Below are positions 22,090-31,138 of a stretch of DNA of 32,701 nucleotides, in pieces. Origin of the DNA: an uncultured Clostridia bacterium. Its GTDB lineage: Bacteria; Bacillota_A; Clostridia; TANB77; CAG-508. Location of the stretch: NCBI GenBank assembly GCA_947627825.1, contig CANQXO010000006.1, forward strand, positions 1 to 32,701. The letters are read 5' to 3'. The notes under the pieces are model-generated. The model was not told the DNA's origin. It saw nothing but the letters and a program-made list of their open reading frames with translations, and made no database searches. Numbering within the stretch: position 1 is the stretch's first letter; each line of letters begins with the position of its first letter. The translations under genes were made by a program, and so were the position numbers.

Positions 22090-23685
22090 ATGGAATATAC
22101 CGCTCTTTATAGAAGATTTAGACCAATGACATTTGATGAAATTGTCGGCCAAAATCATATAACTACTACCTTAAAAAATCAAGTAATTGCAGATAGAGTT
22201 GGACATGCTTATTTGTTTACGGGTTGTAGAGGGTGCGGTAAAACAACTTCTGCAAAAGTATTGTCTCGAGCTATTAATTGTTTGAATCCTAAAAACGGAG
22301 AGCCATGTAATGAATGTAGTGTTTGCAAAGCAGCGTTAGATGGGTCACTTACAGATATAGTTGAAATGGATGCAGCTTCAAATAATAGTGTAGATGATAT
22401 TAGGGCAATCAGAGATGAAGTAAATTTTCTTCCAACAGTTGCTAAATATAGAGTATATATAATTGACGAGGTTCACATGCTTTCAACAGGTGCTTTTAAT
22501 GCTTTGTTAAAAACATTAGAAGAACCACCAAAACATGTAAAATTTATTCTAGCAACAACAGAACCACAAAAGTTGCCAGCTACAATTCTTTCAAGATGTC
22601 AAAGATTTGATTTTAAGAAAATACCAGATAAAGATATTGCAAGCAGTCTTGAAAAGATTTGCAAAGAGTGTAAAATTGAGTATACTGAAGGAGCAATTAA
22701 TTTGATTTCTGAACTTTCCGAAGGTGCAATGAGGGATGCTTTATCAATTTTAGAAAGATGTGCACAAGATGGTGAAAGTAAAATTGATGAAGTAAAAATT
22801 AAAGAATTAGTAGGAATCCCTAAAATAGAATACATTTCAGGAATCGTTGAAAAGATAATTGATTATAACAGTGAAGAAGCTTTGCAAGTTACTAAACAAA
22901 TAATTGATGAGGGGAAAGACCTAAATAATTTGTTGTGGGAAATGATAAAATATACTAGGGATATATTAATGTATTTATCAACAAAGGAATTGTCTAATAT
23001 ATATTCTGAGCAAGATGTTAAAAAAATTGAAGAACTATCAAAAAAAGCAAATAATGAAAGATTGTTAAAAATAATTTATGCTTTATCAGAACTTGAAAAT
23101 AGTATAAAATGGTCTACACAAAAGAATATTGTATTTCAAGTTGGCATACTAAAATTGTGTAGTAAAGAAACAATGCCTCTTGAAGAAAGAATAGAAAAAT
23201 TAGAAGAAGCAGTAAAAAATGGAGTAAAAATTCAAGGTACAAATTCAAATTCTAGTTCTAATTCAAATACGAAATCTGGAGGAGGAGTATCCACAACTAG
23301 CAAACAAATTGTGGATAAAAAGCCACAATCCGCCATAGCCGAAGGCACAAAAAGTTCATCTAAGAAAAGTGCAGATTTCTGGCAAAACATAATTGATACA
23401 CTAAAAGAAGAAAGAATGCCTATTTTATATTCTAATTTGATGAATGCTAGAGGAGTTTTACTTGATGATATGACTTTGGGAATAGAATTTCCAAATGGAT
23501 TAAATAGTTTTGGTAGAGGTGTTATTGAAAAGCCAGAAAACATGGCGGAACTAAAAAGATTAGCTTCATTGGAATGTAAAAAAGATATGAGAATAAAATT
23601 AATAGATAAAACTAATATGGAAGTTAATGAAGAAGCTAGTAATTCGATGGATATTGGAATAAATATAAATATGATTGATGGATAG
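22090..23685 (+). CDS. dnaX: DNA polymerase III subunits gamma/tau
   Basis: Clamp-loader ATPase of the replicase (531 aa). It begins YTALYRRFRPMTFDEIVGQ, has the Walker A motif GCRGCGKT (45-52), the zinc Cys set CNECSVC, Walker B DEVHML, the sensor ATTEPQKLP and ILSRCQRFDFK. The C-terminal part has a low-complexity Asn/Ser linker (NSNSSSNSNTKSGGG) and a tau-type domain VI end. AGGAGG precedes ATG 22090. The A6 slippage site known from some dnaX genes was not evident. Operon with ybaB and recR. CGA codes Arg in VLSRAI. Confidence 0.96.
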   Translation: MEYTALYRRFRPMTFDEIVGQNHITTTLKNQVIADRVGHAYLFTGCRGCGKTTSAKVLSRAINCLNPKNGEPCNECSVCKAALDGSLTDIVEMDAASNNSVDDIRAIRDEVNFLPTVAKYRVYIIDEVHMLSTGAFNALLKTLEEPPKHVKFILATTEPQKLPATILSRCQRFDFKKIPDKDIASSLEKICKECKIEYTEGAINLISELSEGAMRDALSILERCAQDGESKIDEVKIKELVGIPKIEYISGIVEKIIDYNSEEALQVTKQIIDEGKDLNNLLWEMIKYTRDILMYLSTKELSNIYSEQDVKKIEELSKKANNERLLKIIYALSELENSIKWSTQKNIVFQVGILKLCSKETMPLEERIEKLEEAVKNGVKIQGTNSNSSSNSNTKSGGGVSTTSKQIVDKKPQSAIAEGTKSSSKKSADFWQNIIDTLKEERMPILYSNLMNARGVLLDDMTLGIEFPNGLNSFGRGVIEKPENMAELKRLASLECKKDMRIKLIDKTNMEVNEEASNSMDIGININMIDG

Positions 23686-23712
23686 CTAAAAAATATATCA
23701 AAGGAGGTTTTT

Positions 23713-24054
23713 ATGGGAAAAGGAGGATTTCCAGGAGGAATGGGAGGATTTGGTGGAATAAATATGAACCAAATCATGAAACAAGCAAAAAAAATGCAAG
23801 AGGAGATGGAAAAATCTCAAGAAAATTTGGCAAGTCAAATTTTTGAAAGTACAACTGGTGGAGGTGCCGTTTACGCAAAAGTTAATGGTGCTAAAGAATT
23901 ATTAGAAATAAAAATTGACAAAGATGTAGTTGATGCAGATGATGTTGAAATGTTACAAGATTTAATTTTAACTGCAGTAAATGATGCCTTAAAAAAAGTT
24001 GATTCTGCAACTAATGCAGAGTTTGGCAAATACAACATACCAGGATTAAGCTAA
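23713..24054 (+). CDS. YbaB/EbfC-family nucleoid-associated protein
   Basis: 113-aa DNA-binding protein that forms a dimeric tweezer and associates with the nucleoid. Gly/Phe-rich N-terminus ([31 protein letters not shown]), then the core [41 protein letters not shown] precedes ATG 23713. Lies between dnaX and recR, the standard arrangement. Confidence 0.94.
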   Translation: MGKGGFPGGMGGFGGINMNQIMKQAKKMQEEMEKSQENLASQIFESTTGGGAVYAKVNGAKELLEIKIDKDVVDADDVEMLQDLILTAVNDALKKVDSATNAEFGKYNIPGLS

Positions 24055-24072
24055 GGCTTTAAGGAGTAATAC

Positions 24073-24675
24073 ATGTCGTCTTATTTTTCACCTTCAATAG
24101 AAAAATTAATAGAAAGTTTTGAAAGGCTACCAAGTATAGGTAATAAAACAGCTATAAGGTTAGCCTTTTATATGCTTAACGCAAGCAAAGAAGAAACAGA
24201 TAATTTTATAAAAAGTATTCAAGATGCAAAAAACAATCTTAAGTTTTGCTCAAAATGTTACAATATCACAGAAACAGACCCTTGTGATATATGTTCTGAT
24301 GCAAAAAGGGATAACACCAAAATTTGCGTTGTAGAGGATGTCAAAGATGTTGTTGCAATTGAGAAAATTCATGAGTATAAGGGACTATACCATGTTCTTC
24401 ATGGCTCTATTTCTCCAATGGATGGAATAGGTCCAGATGATATAAAAATAAAAGAATTGTTATCAAGATTAATGGAAGGAAATGTAAAGGAAGTTATACT
24501 TGCTACAAATCCAAAGGTAGAAGGCGAAGCAACTGCAATGTATATTTCAAAATTGATAAAACCTATGGGAATAAAAACTACAAGACTTGCGCATGGTATT
24601 CCAGTTGGAGGAGATTTAGAATATACAGACGAATTTACTCTAGGGAAAGCTTTTGAAGGAAGAACAGAAATATAA
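24073..24675 (+). CDS. recR: recombination mediator RecR
   Basis: RecR (200 aa) assists RecF/RecO in loading RecA at gaps. It has the N-terminal helix-hairpin-helix ([24 protein letters not shown]), the zinc finger with Cys59, 62, 71 and 74 (CSKC...CDIC), the Toprim domain ([15 protein letters not shown]) and the C-terminal [26 protein letters not shown]. Complete; third gene of the dnaX operon. Confidence 0.96.
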   Translation: MSSYFSPSIEKLIESFERLPSIGNKTAIRLAFYMLNASKEETDNFIKSIQDAKNNLKFCSKCYNITETDPCDICSDAKRDNTKICVVEDVKDVVAIEKIHEYKGLYHVLHGSISPMDGIGPDDIKIKELLSRLMEGNVKEVILATNPKVEGEATAMYISKLIKPMGIKTTRLAHGIPVGGDLEYTDEFTLGKAFEGRTEI

Positions 24676-24684
24676 TGTAAATGT

Positions 24685-24713
24685 TTGAAAATCAATATTA
24701 AATATGATATAAT
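24685..24713 (+). promoter_or_regulatory. promoter of the DUF1737-like gene
   Basis: TTGAAA (24685-24690), 17 bases, TATAAT (24708-24713) with TGA before it. Starts just after the recR stop and gives a leader of about 75 bases. Confidence 0.7.
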
Positions 24714-24739
24714 AATTTTATCTCATAAGAGATTGCCAT

Positions 24740-24783
24740 CCTCTAGTGCAAGATAGAGTACCTTATTATAATGATAAAAGAGG
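24740..24783 (+). promoter_or_regulatory. leader with competing Shine-Dalgarno pairing
   Basis: CCTCT (24740-24744) is complementary to the Shine-Dalgarno AGAGG (24779-24783), while the overlapping CTCTA (24741-24745) can instead pair with TAGAG (24754-24758). The two pairings exclude one another. Short stems, so support is weak. Confidence 0.3.
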
Positions 24784-24795
24784 TGTAGTAATTGT

Positions 24796-25008
24796 ATGTA
24801 TGAATACAAATTAATCACAACAGAAAATGGGCAAGAATTAGATTTACCATCTGCAATCAAATGCTTAGAAAAGCAAGTAAATCGGTATTGTAAGGAGGGA
24901 TTTGTGCCTTGTGGAAATCTTATTGCAGTAAGTGATATGATTTCTGATTACTTAGTGCAACCAATGGTTAGAAAATGTGAAGATACCACAAAAAATGAAA
25001 AAAAGTAA
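24796..25008 (+). CDS. small DUF1737-like protein
   Basis: 70 aa. MYEYKLITTENGQELDLPSAIKCLEKQVNRYCKEGFVPCGNLIAVSDMISDYLVQPMVRK follows the plan of DUF1737/DUF4177 proteins: N-terminal beta strand, helix ending in VN-x-Y-x-x-EG-[WF]-x-P-x-G, then a strand ending in L-x-Q-x-M-[VI]. Function unknown. It has its own promoter and terminator. The Arg in VNRYC is one of only three in-frame CGG codons seen in the window, and here the frame continues normally after it. AGAGGTG precedes ATG 24796. Confidence 0.7.
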   Translation: MYEYKLITTENGQELDLPSAIKCLEKQVNRYCKEGFVPCGNLIAVSDMISDYLVQPMVRKCEDTTKNEKK

Positions 25009-25011
25009 TAT

Positions 25012-25041
25012 AAAAAATAGCTGCTTGCACAGCTATTTTTT
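25012..25041 (+). terminator. terminator after the DUF1737-like gene
   Basis: AAAAAATAGCTG (25012-25023), loop CTTGCA, CAGCTATTTTTT (25030-25041): 12 perfect pairs with a T-run end. Confidence 0.9.
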
Positions 25042-25107
25042 ATTTGAGATGTATATTATAACAATTTTAGTAAAAAATACTAAAAATAACTTTTGAAAGG
25101 ATAATAT

Positions 25108-26505
25108 ATGTCGTCATCTAAAATAAAAAATAAGATTTATGAGTGGAAAGATAGATTAAGAAGCGAAAAGATGTTAACTTTAGTAATAACTCTAATAGTT
25201 ATCATTATTGCACTTGCTATTTGTGCATATAAGAAAACAAAAGCTTATAGACAGCTTGCTGAAAATAATTACAATCATGCATTTTATCAACTAATTGAGT
25301 ATGTTGATGATACAGAAAAATTACTTGCAAAAGCAACTATATCATATAGTAGTGAGCATGCAACAGAAAATTTTTCAAACATAAATAAAGAAACTGCACT
25401 AGCACAGGCATATTTATCAAGATTACCGTTGCAGACACAGGAATTAGAAAATACACAAAAATTTCTTCATCAAGTAGGAGATTATTGTTATACAATTTCA
25501 AAAAAGACAGTAAAGGGCGAAAAGTTATCTCAGGAAGAATTGGATAATTTATCTCAACTTCATGATTATAGTGTAAATCTAAAAAACACCTTGTACCAAT
25601 TAGAAACAGATTTATTTGAAAATACTATTAGATGGGGTGAGTTAGAAAGTGTTGGACAAAAAGTTTTTGCTCGTGAAGACGAAACTCTTACGCAAAGCAG
25701 TTTTTCAAATATAGAAGATGAGTTACATCAGTATTCAGGTTTAATTTATGATGGGGCTTATTCCGAAGGGCTAGATAGCACAGAACAATTAGGACTTACT
25801 GGTGAAGATATTGATAAAGAGAAAGCAGAGGAATTAGCAAAGCAATTTATTGGAGAAGATAAAATAAATGAAATAAACTTTACGGAGAAATCGCAAAACG
25901 CTAATATTCAGTGTTATAATTTTACTGTAACAACTAAAAATGAAGAAGAAAATATCAATATTAGTGTATCTAAAAAAGGTGGACATATAGTCTCAATGAA
26001 TAGTGATAGACAAGTTGGAGATGAAACTATAAAGCCTGAGGATGCTGTTAATATTGGAAAAGAGTTTTTGCAAAATAGAGAATATAAAAATATGAAAGAA
26101 ACATATTATATGAAGGAAAGTGGATTTATAACAGTAAACTACGCATACCTTCAAAATGATGTTGTAATTTATCCTGATTTAGTAAAAGTAAAGATTGCAC
26201 TAGATAATGGAGAAGTATTAGGAGTAGAGGCAACAAGATATTTAAACAGCCATCAGGAGGAAAGAAGCTTACCTGAAGTAAAAATAACAGAAGAACAAGC
26301 AAGAAAGCTAATTAATCCGAAACTTGAAATTATAGGAGTAGGTTTAGCCGTAATTCCAACAGAATGGAATACGGAAATAGCATGCTGGGAGATTAAAGGA
26401 AAAACAGAAGATAATAATTTTTTAGTATATATAAATGTTGAAACCGGTAGTGAAGAAGACATTTTAATGATTATAGATACTCCAAATGGAACACTTACAA
26501 CTTAA
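25108..26505 (+). CDS. ypeB: germination protein YpeB
   Basis: 465-aa spore inner-membrane protein that in Bacillus is required for the cortex-lytic enzyme SleB to be active and stable. N-terminal membrane helix at about 23-42 (LTLVITLIVIIIALAICAY), an extended helical region (YRQLAENNYNHAFYQLIEYVDDTEKLLAKATIS), and C-terminal PepSY-type repeats (AVNIGKEFLQNREYKNMKETYYMKESGFITVNYAYLQNDVVIYPDLVKVKIALDNGEVLG; ITEEQARKLINPKLEI). No sleB is adjacent, although sleB-ypeB is the usual pair. Followed by a strong terminator. Confidence 0.88.
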   Translation: MSSSKIKNKIYEWKDRLRSEKMLTLVITLIVIIIALAICAYKKTKAYRQLAENNYNHAFYQLIEYVDDTEKLLAKATISYSSEHATENFSNINKETALAQAYLSRLPLQTQELENTQKFLHQVGDYCYTISKKTVKGEKLSQEELDNLSQLHDYSVNLKNTLYQLETDLFENTIRWGELESVGQKVFAREDETLTQSSFSNIEDELHQYSGLIYDGAYSEGLDSTEQLGLTGEDIDKEKAEELAKQFIGEDKINEINFTEKSQNANIQCYNFTVTTKNEEENINISVSKKGGHIVSMNSDRQVGDETIKPEDAVNIGKEFLQNREYKNMKETYYMKESGFITVNYAYLQNDVVIYPDLVKVKIALDNGEVLGVEATRYLNSHQEERSLPEVKITEEQARKLINPKLEIIGVGLAVIPTEWNTEIACWEIKGKTEDNNFLVYINVETGSEEDILMIIDTPNGTLTT

Positions 26506-26520
26506 AGAATGATATAAAGT

Positions 26521-26550
26521 AAAAAAACATCCATAAAAGGATGTTTTTTT
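26521..26550 (+). terminator. terminator after ypeB
   Basis: AAAAAAACATCC (26521-26532), 6-base loop, GGATGTTTTTTT (26539-26550): 12 perfect pairs ending in T7. Confidence 0.92.
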
Positions 26551-26552
26551 AC

Positions 26553-26581
26553 TTGTAAAATAAAACCTAATAGCATATAAT
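26553..26581 (+). promoter_or_regulatory. promoter of murF-ddl
   Basis: TTGTAA (26553-26558), 17 bases, TATAAT (26576-26581), directly after the ypeB terminator and 31 bases before murF. Confidence 0.65.
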
Positions 26582-26612
26582 AGAAAAAAATACTGTGAAA
26601 GGCTAGGTAAAA

Positions 26613-27941
26613 ATGAAAATAAAGGATATATTAAAAATTACCCAAGGAATACTTATTTGCGGTAGTGAAGATATAGAAGTAGACAACTTTGAAAAAGATA
26701 CAAGGAATCTAAAAGAAGGAGATACTTTCGTAGCAATTAAAGGTGAAAAGTTCAATGGTAATGATTTTTATAAAGAAGCAATAGAAAAGGGAGCAAAAGC
26801 ATGCATTTTAAGTGAAATACCAGAAGAAAAACGAGGCAATATTATACTAGTTGATGATACTATATCAGCAATTCAAAAACTAGCAAAATATAAAAGAAGT
26901 ATGACTAATATACCAGTAGTTGCTGTAACAGGAAGTGTTGGAAAAACAAGCACAAAAGATATGATTGCATCAGTAATGAAGAAAAAATATAAAGTATTAA
27001 AAACAGAAGGAAATTTAAACAACAATATAGGATTACCATTTACAATACTAAAATTAAAAGATGAAGAAGCAATGGTAATTGAAATGGGAATGAATCATTT
27101 TGGTGAAATTAGTTTACTAACAAGTATAGCTAAACCTACAGTCGCAGTAATTACCAATATTGGAACAGCACATATAGGAAATTTAGGTTCAAGGGAAAAT
27201 ATATTAAAAGCAAAACTTGAAATATTGGAAGGTTTGCAAGGAAATACAGTCGTAATCAATAATGATAACGATTTGCTAAGTGCTTGGGCTAAAAACGAAG
27301 ATAAGTATAATAAAATAACCTACGGAATAAAGAATGAAAGTAGCAAATATGTTGCAAAAAACATACAGCTTTTTGAAGATAGAAGTGTATTTGAGGTAGG
27401 TAAAAATACGATTACTGTGCCAGTTGCAGGTGAACATTTTATATTAAATGCACTATGCGCAATTGCAGTAGGAAAATACTTTGATATACCAATGGAGAAA
27501 ATCCAAGAAGGAATCCTAGACTTAGAACTAACAAAAAATAGAATGGAGATAATAAATCATAAAACAGGTGCACTAATTATAAATGATACTTACAATGCCA
27601 ATTTTGATTCTATGAAAGCAGGAATCGAATACTTGGAAAATATCAAAGATAGAAGAAAAATAGCAGTTTTAGGTGACATGCTAGAACTTGGAGATTATGC
27701 CGAAAGCTTACATAGACAAATAGGAGATATTATAAATAATGTAGATATATTGATTACTGTTGGTAATTTGGCAAAATACATAAATGAAAATGCAAATATT
27801 TCTAATAAATTTCATTTTAATAGTAATGAAGAAGCAATTAACAGAATAAAAAATATTATACAGCCACAAGATGCAATATTGCTAAAAGCATCTAATTCAA
27901 TGAAGTTTGGCGAAATTGTAGAAAGCTTAAAAAATTCTTAA
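26613..27941 (+). CDS. murF: UDP-N-acetylmuramoyl-tripeptide--D-alanyl-D-alanine ligase MurF
   Basis: Last cytoplasmic ligase of the peptidoglycan precursor: adds D-Ala-D-Ala to UDP-MurNAc-tripeptide. 442 aa. DTRNLKEGDTFVAIKGEKFNGNDF in the N-terminal domain, ATP loop TGSVGKTSTKD (106-116), NLNNNIGLPFTIL, EMGMNHFGEISLLTSIAKPTVAVITNIGTAHIGNLGS, and C-terminal NDTYNANFDSMKAGIEYL and LGDMLELGDYAE. Followed by ddl, which makes its dipeptide substrate. Confidence 0.95.
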   Translation: MKIKDILKITQGILICGSEDIEVDNFEKDTRNLKEGDTFVAIKGEKFNGNDFYKEAIEKGAKACILSEIPEEKRGNIILVDDTISAIQKLAKYKRSMTNIPVVAVTGSVGKTSTKDMIASVMKKKYKVLKTEGNLNNNIGLPFTILKLKDEEAMVIEMGMNHFGEISLLTSIAKPTVAVITNIGTAHIGNLGSRENILKAKLEILEGLQGNTVVINNDNDLLSAWAKNEDKYNKITYGIKNESSKYVAKNIQLFEDRSVFEVGKNTITVPVAGEHFILNALCAIAVGKYFDIPMEKIQEGILDLELTKNRMEIINHKTGALIINDTYNANFDSMKAGIEYLENIKDRRKIAVLGDMLELGDYAESLHRQIGDIINNVDILITVGNLAKYINENANISNKFHFNSNEEAINRIKNIIQPQDAILLKASNSMKFGEIVESLKNS

Positions 27942-27988
27942 TAGTAATTTAAGATTGGATTTAAGCAAAATAAGAAAGGAAAGATTTT

Positions 27989-28984
27989 ATGATTAAAATT
28001 GCTGTTATCTACGGAGGAACTTCAACGGAGCACGAAGTTTCATTAGTGTCTGGAAAAAATGTTATAGACAATTTAGACAAAGCATTATACAATATTACTG
28101 CAATACAAATCACTAAAGATGGTAAATGGATAGATAAAAGAGGAAAAAAAATAAAAGATATATATAGTGTTTTAAAAAATATGGATGTTGTATTTCCAGT
28201 ATTACATGGTCTATATGGAGAAGATGGAACAATTCAAGGAATGCTTGAAATAATAGGAGTTCCTTTCGTAGGCTGCAAAGTATTGTCATCTAGTATAAGC
28301 ATGGATAAAGTGTATACAAAAATAATATTTGAAAAAGCAAAAATTCCTCAAGCAAAATACATATACTTAAGAGATGGAAATATATACATAGATGAAAATT
28401 TTGATGAAATAAAATTAGAAAATGATGAAATCATTAAATTAGTAGAGGAAAAATTGAAGTTTCCTGTATTTGTAAAACCATCTAATTCAGGTTCTTCAGT
28501 AGGCGTAAGCAAAGCCAAAGATGGGCAAGAGCTTGTAAGCGCAATAGCCGAAGCTTTAAATTATGATAGAAAAATTTTAATAGAAGAAGAGATAAAAGGA
28601 AAAGAAGTTGAATGTGCAATACTAGGGGAAAGCAGTTTGCAGGCTTCAACTGTTGGACAAATTTTACCGGCAGATGAATTTTATTCCTATGATGCTAAAT
28701 ATAAAAATGAAGAATCGAAAGTAATTATCCCAGCAGATTTATCAAAAGAAAAGATAGAAGAAATAAAAAGATGTGCTATTAAAGCATTTAAAGCAGTAGA
28801 TGGAAGCGGATTAGCTAGGGTAGACTTCTTTGTAGAAAATGATACAGACAAAGTTATACTAAACGAAATAAATACAATGCCTGGATTTACAGAGATAAGT
28901 ATGTACCCAAAATTATGGGAAGCGGAAGGAATTTCATATAAAGAATTGTTAAATAAATTAGTTAATATAGCTATGAAAAAATGA
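27989..28984 (+). CDS. ddl: D-alanine--D-alanine ligase
   Basis: ATP-grasp ligase (331 aa) that supplies D-Ala-D-Ala to MurF. It begins IKIAVIYGGTSTEHEVSLVSG, has LHGLYGEDGTIQGMLEIIGVPFVGC, the ATP-grasp loop VFVKPSNSGSSVGVSKAKD, the substrate-side YSYDAKY and the C-terminal ARVDFFVENDTDKVILNEINTMPGFTEISMYPKLWEAEG. The Tyr of YSYDAKY is that of ordinary D-Ala-D-Ala ligases rather than VanA-type depsipeptide ligases. Together with murF and, elsewhere, murA it covers precursor synthesis. Confidence 0.95.
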   Translation: MIKIAVIYGGTSTEHEVSLVSGKNVIDNLDKALYNITAIQITKDGKWIDKRGKKIKDIYSVLKNMDVVFPVLHGLYGEDGTIQGMLEIIGVPFVGCKVLSSSISMDKVYTKIIFEKAKIPQAKYIYLRDGNIYIDENFDEIKLENDEIIKLVEEKLKFPVFVKPSNSGSSVGVSKAKDGQELVSAIAEALNYDRKILIEEEIKGKEVECAILGESSLQASTVGQILPADEFYSYDAKYKNEESKVIIPADLSKEKIEEIKRCAIKAFKAVDGSGLARVDFFVENDTDKVILNEINTMPGFTEISMYPKLWEAEGISYKELLNKLVNIAMKK

Positions 28985-29068
28985 TATAAAAACTTGATAT
29001 AAATTTAAGTAAAGTATAAAAGAAGGAGAAAATCTTAAAAAAGTCATAAAAGTGATAGGAGTAAGTAA

Positions 29069-29635
29069 GTGAAAATAGAAGAACTAAAAGAAGAACTAAA
29101 AAAATATTTAAAAGATGACAGATATGCTCATAGCATTTGTGTCATGGACACCTGCAGAAAGCTAGCCATAAAATATGGTGTAAATAAACAAAAAGCAATG
29201 AAGGCAGGATTGATGCATGATCTAGCAAAAGAGCAATCTTTTGATGAACTAAGAAAGTATATTAAAGAAAATAATGTATATGCAACAAGCATGGAAATGT
29301 TTCTAGGCGTAACCCTTCATGGAAAAGTATCAGCAGATATTTGCAAAAAAAAATATTATTTTAGTCCTGATATGTGCAAAGCAATTAGTGTGCATACTAC
29401 AGGAAAACCTAAAATGACTATGTTAGAAAAGATAGTTTTTATAGCTGACAAAATAGATGAAACAAGAACTTATGAAGGAGTACAAGAATTGCGAGATTTA
29501 GCTTTTAATGATATAAATAAAGCAATAGTAAAAAATATAGATAATACAATAATTAACAATATAAAAAGAGGAAGACCAATTTTAGAAGAAAGTATAAAAA
29601 CTAGGAATTTTATATTGATAAATGAAAAAAAATAA
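29069..29635 (+). CDS. yqeK: HD-domain phosphohydrolase YqeK
   Basis: 188-aa HD-domain protein of the YqeK family, symmetrical diadenosine tetraphosphatases. Metal ligands: His21 in DDRYAHSICVM, His50-Asp51 in AGLMHDLAKE, later VTLHGK, ISVHTTG and IVFIADKIDETRTYEGVQELRDLAF. Starts at GTG 29069 with AGGAG 8 bases upstream. In many Firmicutes yqeK is beside nadD and rsfS, here it is not. The Arg in ELRDLA is an in-frame CGA following TTG, read normally. Confidence 0.92.
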   Translation: MKIEELKEELKKYLKDDRYAHSICVMDTCRKLAIKYGVNKQKAMKAGLMHDLAKEQSFDELRKYIKENNVYATSMEMFLGVTLHGKVSADICKKKYYFSPDMCKAISVHTTGKPKMTMLEKIVFIADKIDETRTYEGVQELRDLAFNDINKAIVKNIDNTIINNIKRGRPILEESIKTRNFILINEKK

Positions 29636-29679
29636 TATATAATCAAAATACCATAAGTTCATTATATGGAGGATGTTAA

Positions 29680-30552
29680 ATGATTTTCAAGGATTACTAT
29701 AAAATATTAGGACTAGAATCGAATAAAGTAAGTATTGAGCAAATAAAAGAAGCATATAGGGAAAAAGCAAAAAAATTCCACCCAGATATTAATGTCGGAA
29801 ACAGCGAAGCCGAAGCAATATTTAAAGATGTTAATGAAGCATACAAAACATTAAGTAATCCAAGTTTGAGAAGAAAATACGACTTTAAGTGGAATAGATA
29901 TTTTGGAAGTAAGAAGGACAAATCCCAAAAAGAAAAGAAAACTTTTAAAGAATTGTTTATGGATATCTTTTTTGGAGGAGTTTATAAAACTAAGAAAGTA
30001 AAAAGAACAGAACCAATATATGGAGAAGACATTAATACAGAAATTGATATATCCATAAAAGAAGCTTTTTTTGGAATAAACAAACAATTAAAATTAAGAA
30101 CAATAGATGGAAAAGAAACTTCCTTTTCTTTTAAGGTGCCAGCCGGAATTCAAAATCATGATAAAATAAGATTAGCTGGAAAAGGCAAAGAAGGCAAAAA
30201 CGGTGGAAGAAATGGAGATTTGCTAGTTATAGTAAACATTAAAAATGACAATAAATTTAAACTAGTAGGAGAAGATATCTTTACAGAGTTGGAAATAAAT
30301 ACTTGGGAAGCAGCACTTGGAACTAAGAAAAAAATTAATTTATTTGATGAAGATATAAGTATTATTGTTCCAAAATGTACTAGTAGTGGAGATAATATTA
30401 CTATTGAGCAAAAAGGTTATAAAAATGGAAAAGGTAAAAGAGGCAATCTTAATGTAGTAACTAAGGTTATTCTACCAAAAAAACTATCAAAAGAAGAAGA
30501 AAAAATATATATAAAGCTAAAAGAATTGAGTTTAGTTGACATATTAAGTTAA
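29680..30552 (+). CDS. DnaJ-like J-domain co-chaperone without zinc finger
   Basis: 290 aa. J-domain at 1-70 with HPD at 34-36 (KKFHPDINVG) and KTLSNPSLRRKYD, followed by a short linker without a long Gly/Phe region, then the two beta-sandwich substrate-binding domains (IDISIKEAFFGINKQLKLRTIDGKETSFSFKVPAGIQNHDKIRLAGKGKEG; FTELEINTWEAALGTKKKINLFDEDISIIVPKCTSSGDNITIEQKGY). The CxxCxGxG zinc repeats of DnaJ are absent, as in CbpA/type II J-proteins. Stimulates DnaK ATPase. The 3' end contains the promoter of the next operon. Confidence 0.9.
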   Translation: MIFKDYYKILGLESNKVSIEQIKEAYREKAKKFHPDINVGNSEAEAIFKDVNEAYKTLSNPSLRRKYDFKWNRYFGSKKDKSQKEKKTFKELFMDIFFGGVYKTKKVKRTEPIYGEDINTEIDISIKEAFFGINKQLKLRTIDGKETSFSFKVPAGIQNHDKIRLAGKGKEGKNGGRNGDLLVIVNIKNDNKFKLVGEDIFTELEINTWEAALGTKKKINLFDEDISIIVPKCTSSGDNITIEQKGYKNGKGKRGNLNVVTKVILPKKLSKEEEKIYIKLKELSLVDILS

Positions 30553-30564
30553 AAGTGGTATAAT
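30536..30564 (+). promoter_or_regulatory. near-consensus promoter of the VirD4 module
   Basis: Perfect TTGACA (30536-30541), 17 bases, perfect TATAAT (30559-30564), with TGG extended -10. The -35 lies inside the last codons of the DnaJ-like gene. The best-matching promoter in the window; it begins the run of the two unknown genes and the coupling protein. Confidence 0.85.
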
Positions 30565-30608
30565 TACATATAGTTTGCGAATGAAAAAATAAAAGAAAGA
30601 GGTGTGAA

Positions 30609-31125
30609 ATGGCTAACGGATTTCAAGGTAAATATTTTAGTATAACTGATCCTCAAGGAGTTAACACAGTTATATATAGAATTAATGAAACTGCCAAGGA
30701 ATTGCGAGTATCCAAGATACACAGTTGAAAGATTAGTCTTTTCTGAAGAAATCAATGGTACTAACAAAAAGAAGACTTTTTTTGTTGATTATCCAGAAGC
30801 TGAAGAAGATTTGGTAATATTATCTTTTGCTCCTCAAAAAGTTGTAGTAAACTTAGGTGTGCTAAAAGATAATAAAGTTAAAATTTCTAAAAAGCCAGTA
30901 CCAATTAAATTTGATACTATTTATTCAGAAACACCATTAGAATATAAAGATTTTAAATATACACCAAATTTAAAAAGACCAATAACAATCATAGACCCAG
31001 AAACAGCAGAAGAAGTAAAACCAATGATATACTTAGATTCAGCTACAAATGAAGCAAGAGGAAAATGTAAATTAAAACCTTATAAATCTTATTTTAGTTT
31101 TGAAATAAGAGAAAAAAATAACTAG
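30609..31125 (+). pseudogene. conserved-type protein of unknown function, interrupted by a +1 frameshift
   Basis: ATG 30609 with a good AGAGGTG opens MANGFQGKYFSITDPQGVNTVIYRINETAKEL and stops at 30728. A second frame, open from 30646, continues EYPRYTVERLVFSEEINGTNKKKTFFVDYPEAEEDLVILSFAP to the TAG at 31125. The second frame's own ATG (30685) has no ribosome site, so the two are best read as one protein of about 171 residues joined by +1 slippage within 30646-30725. At the in-frame CGA (30705-30707), skipping one C gives KEL-EYPRYTVE, a smooth join. Soluble; the C-terminal part (KRPITIIDPETAEEVKPMIYLDSATNEARGKCKLKPYKSYFSFEIR) is beta-rich. Family not recognised. Precedes a VirD4-type gene. 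Confidence 0.65.
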
Positions 31126-31138
31126 GAGGATGTTTAAA

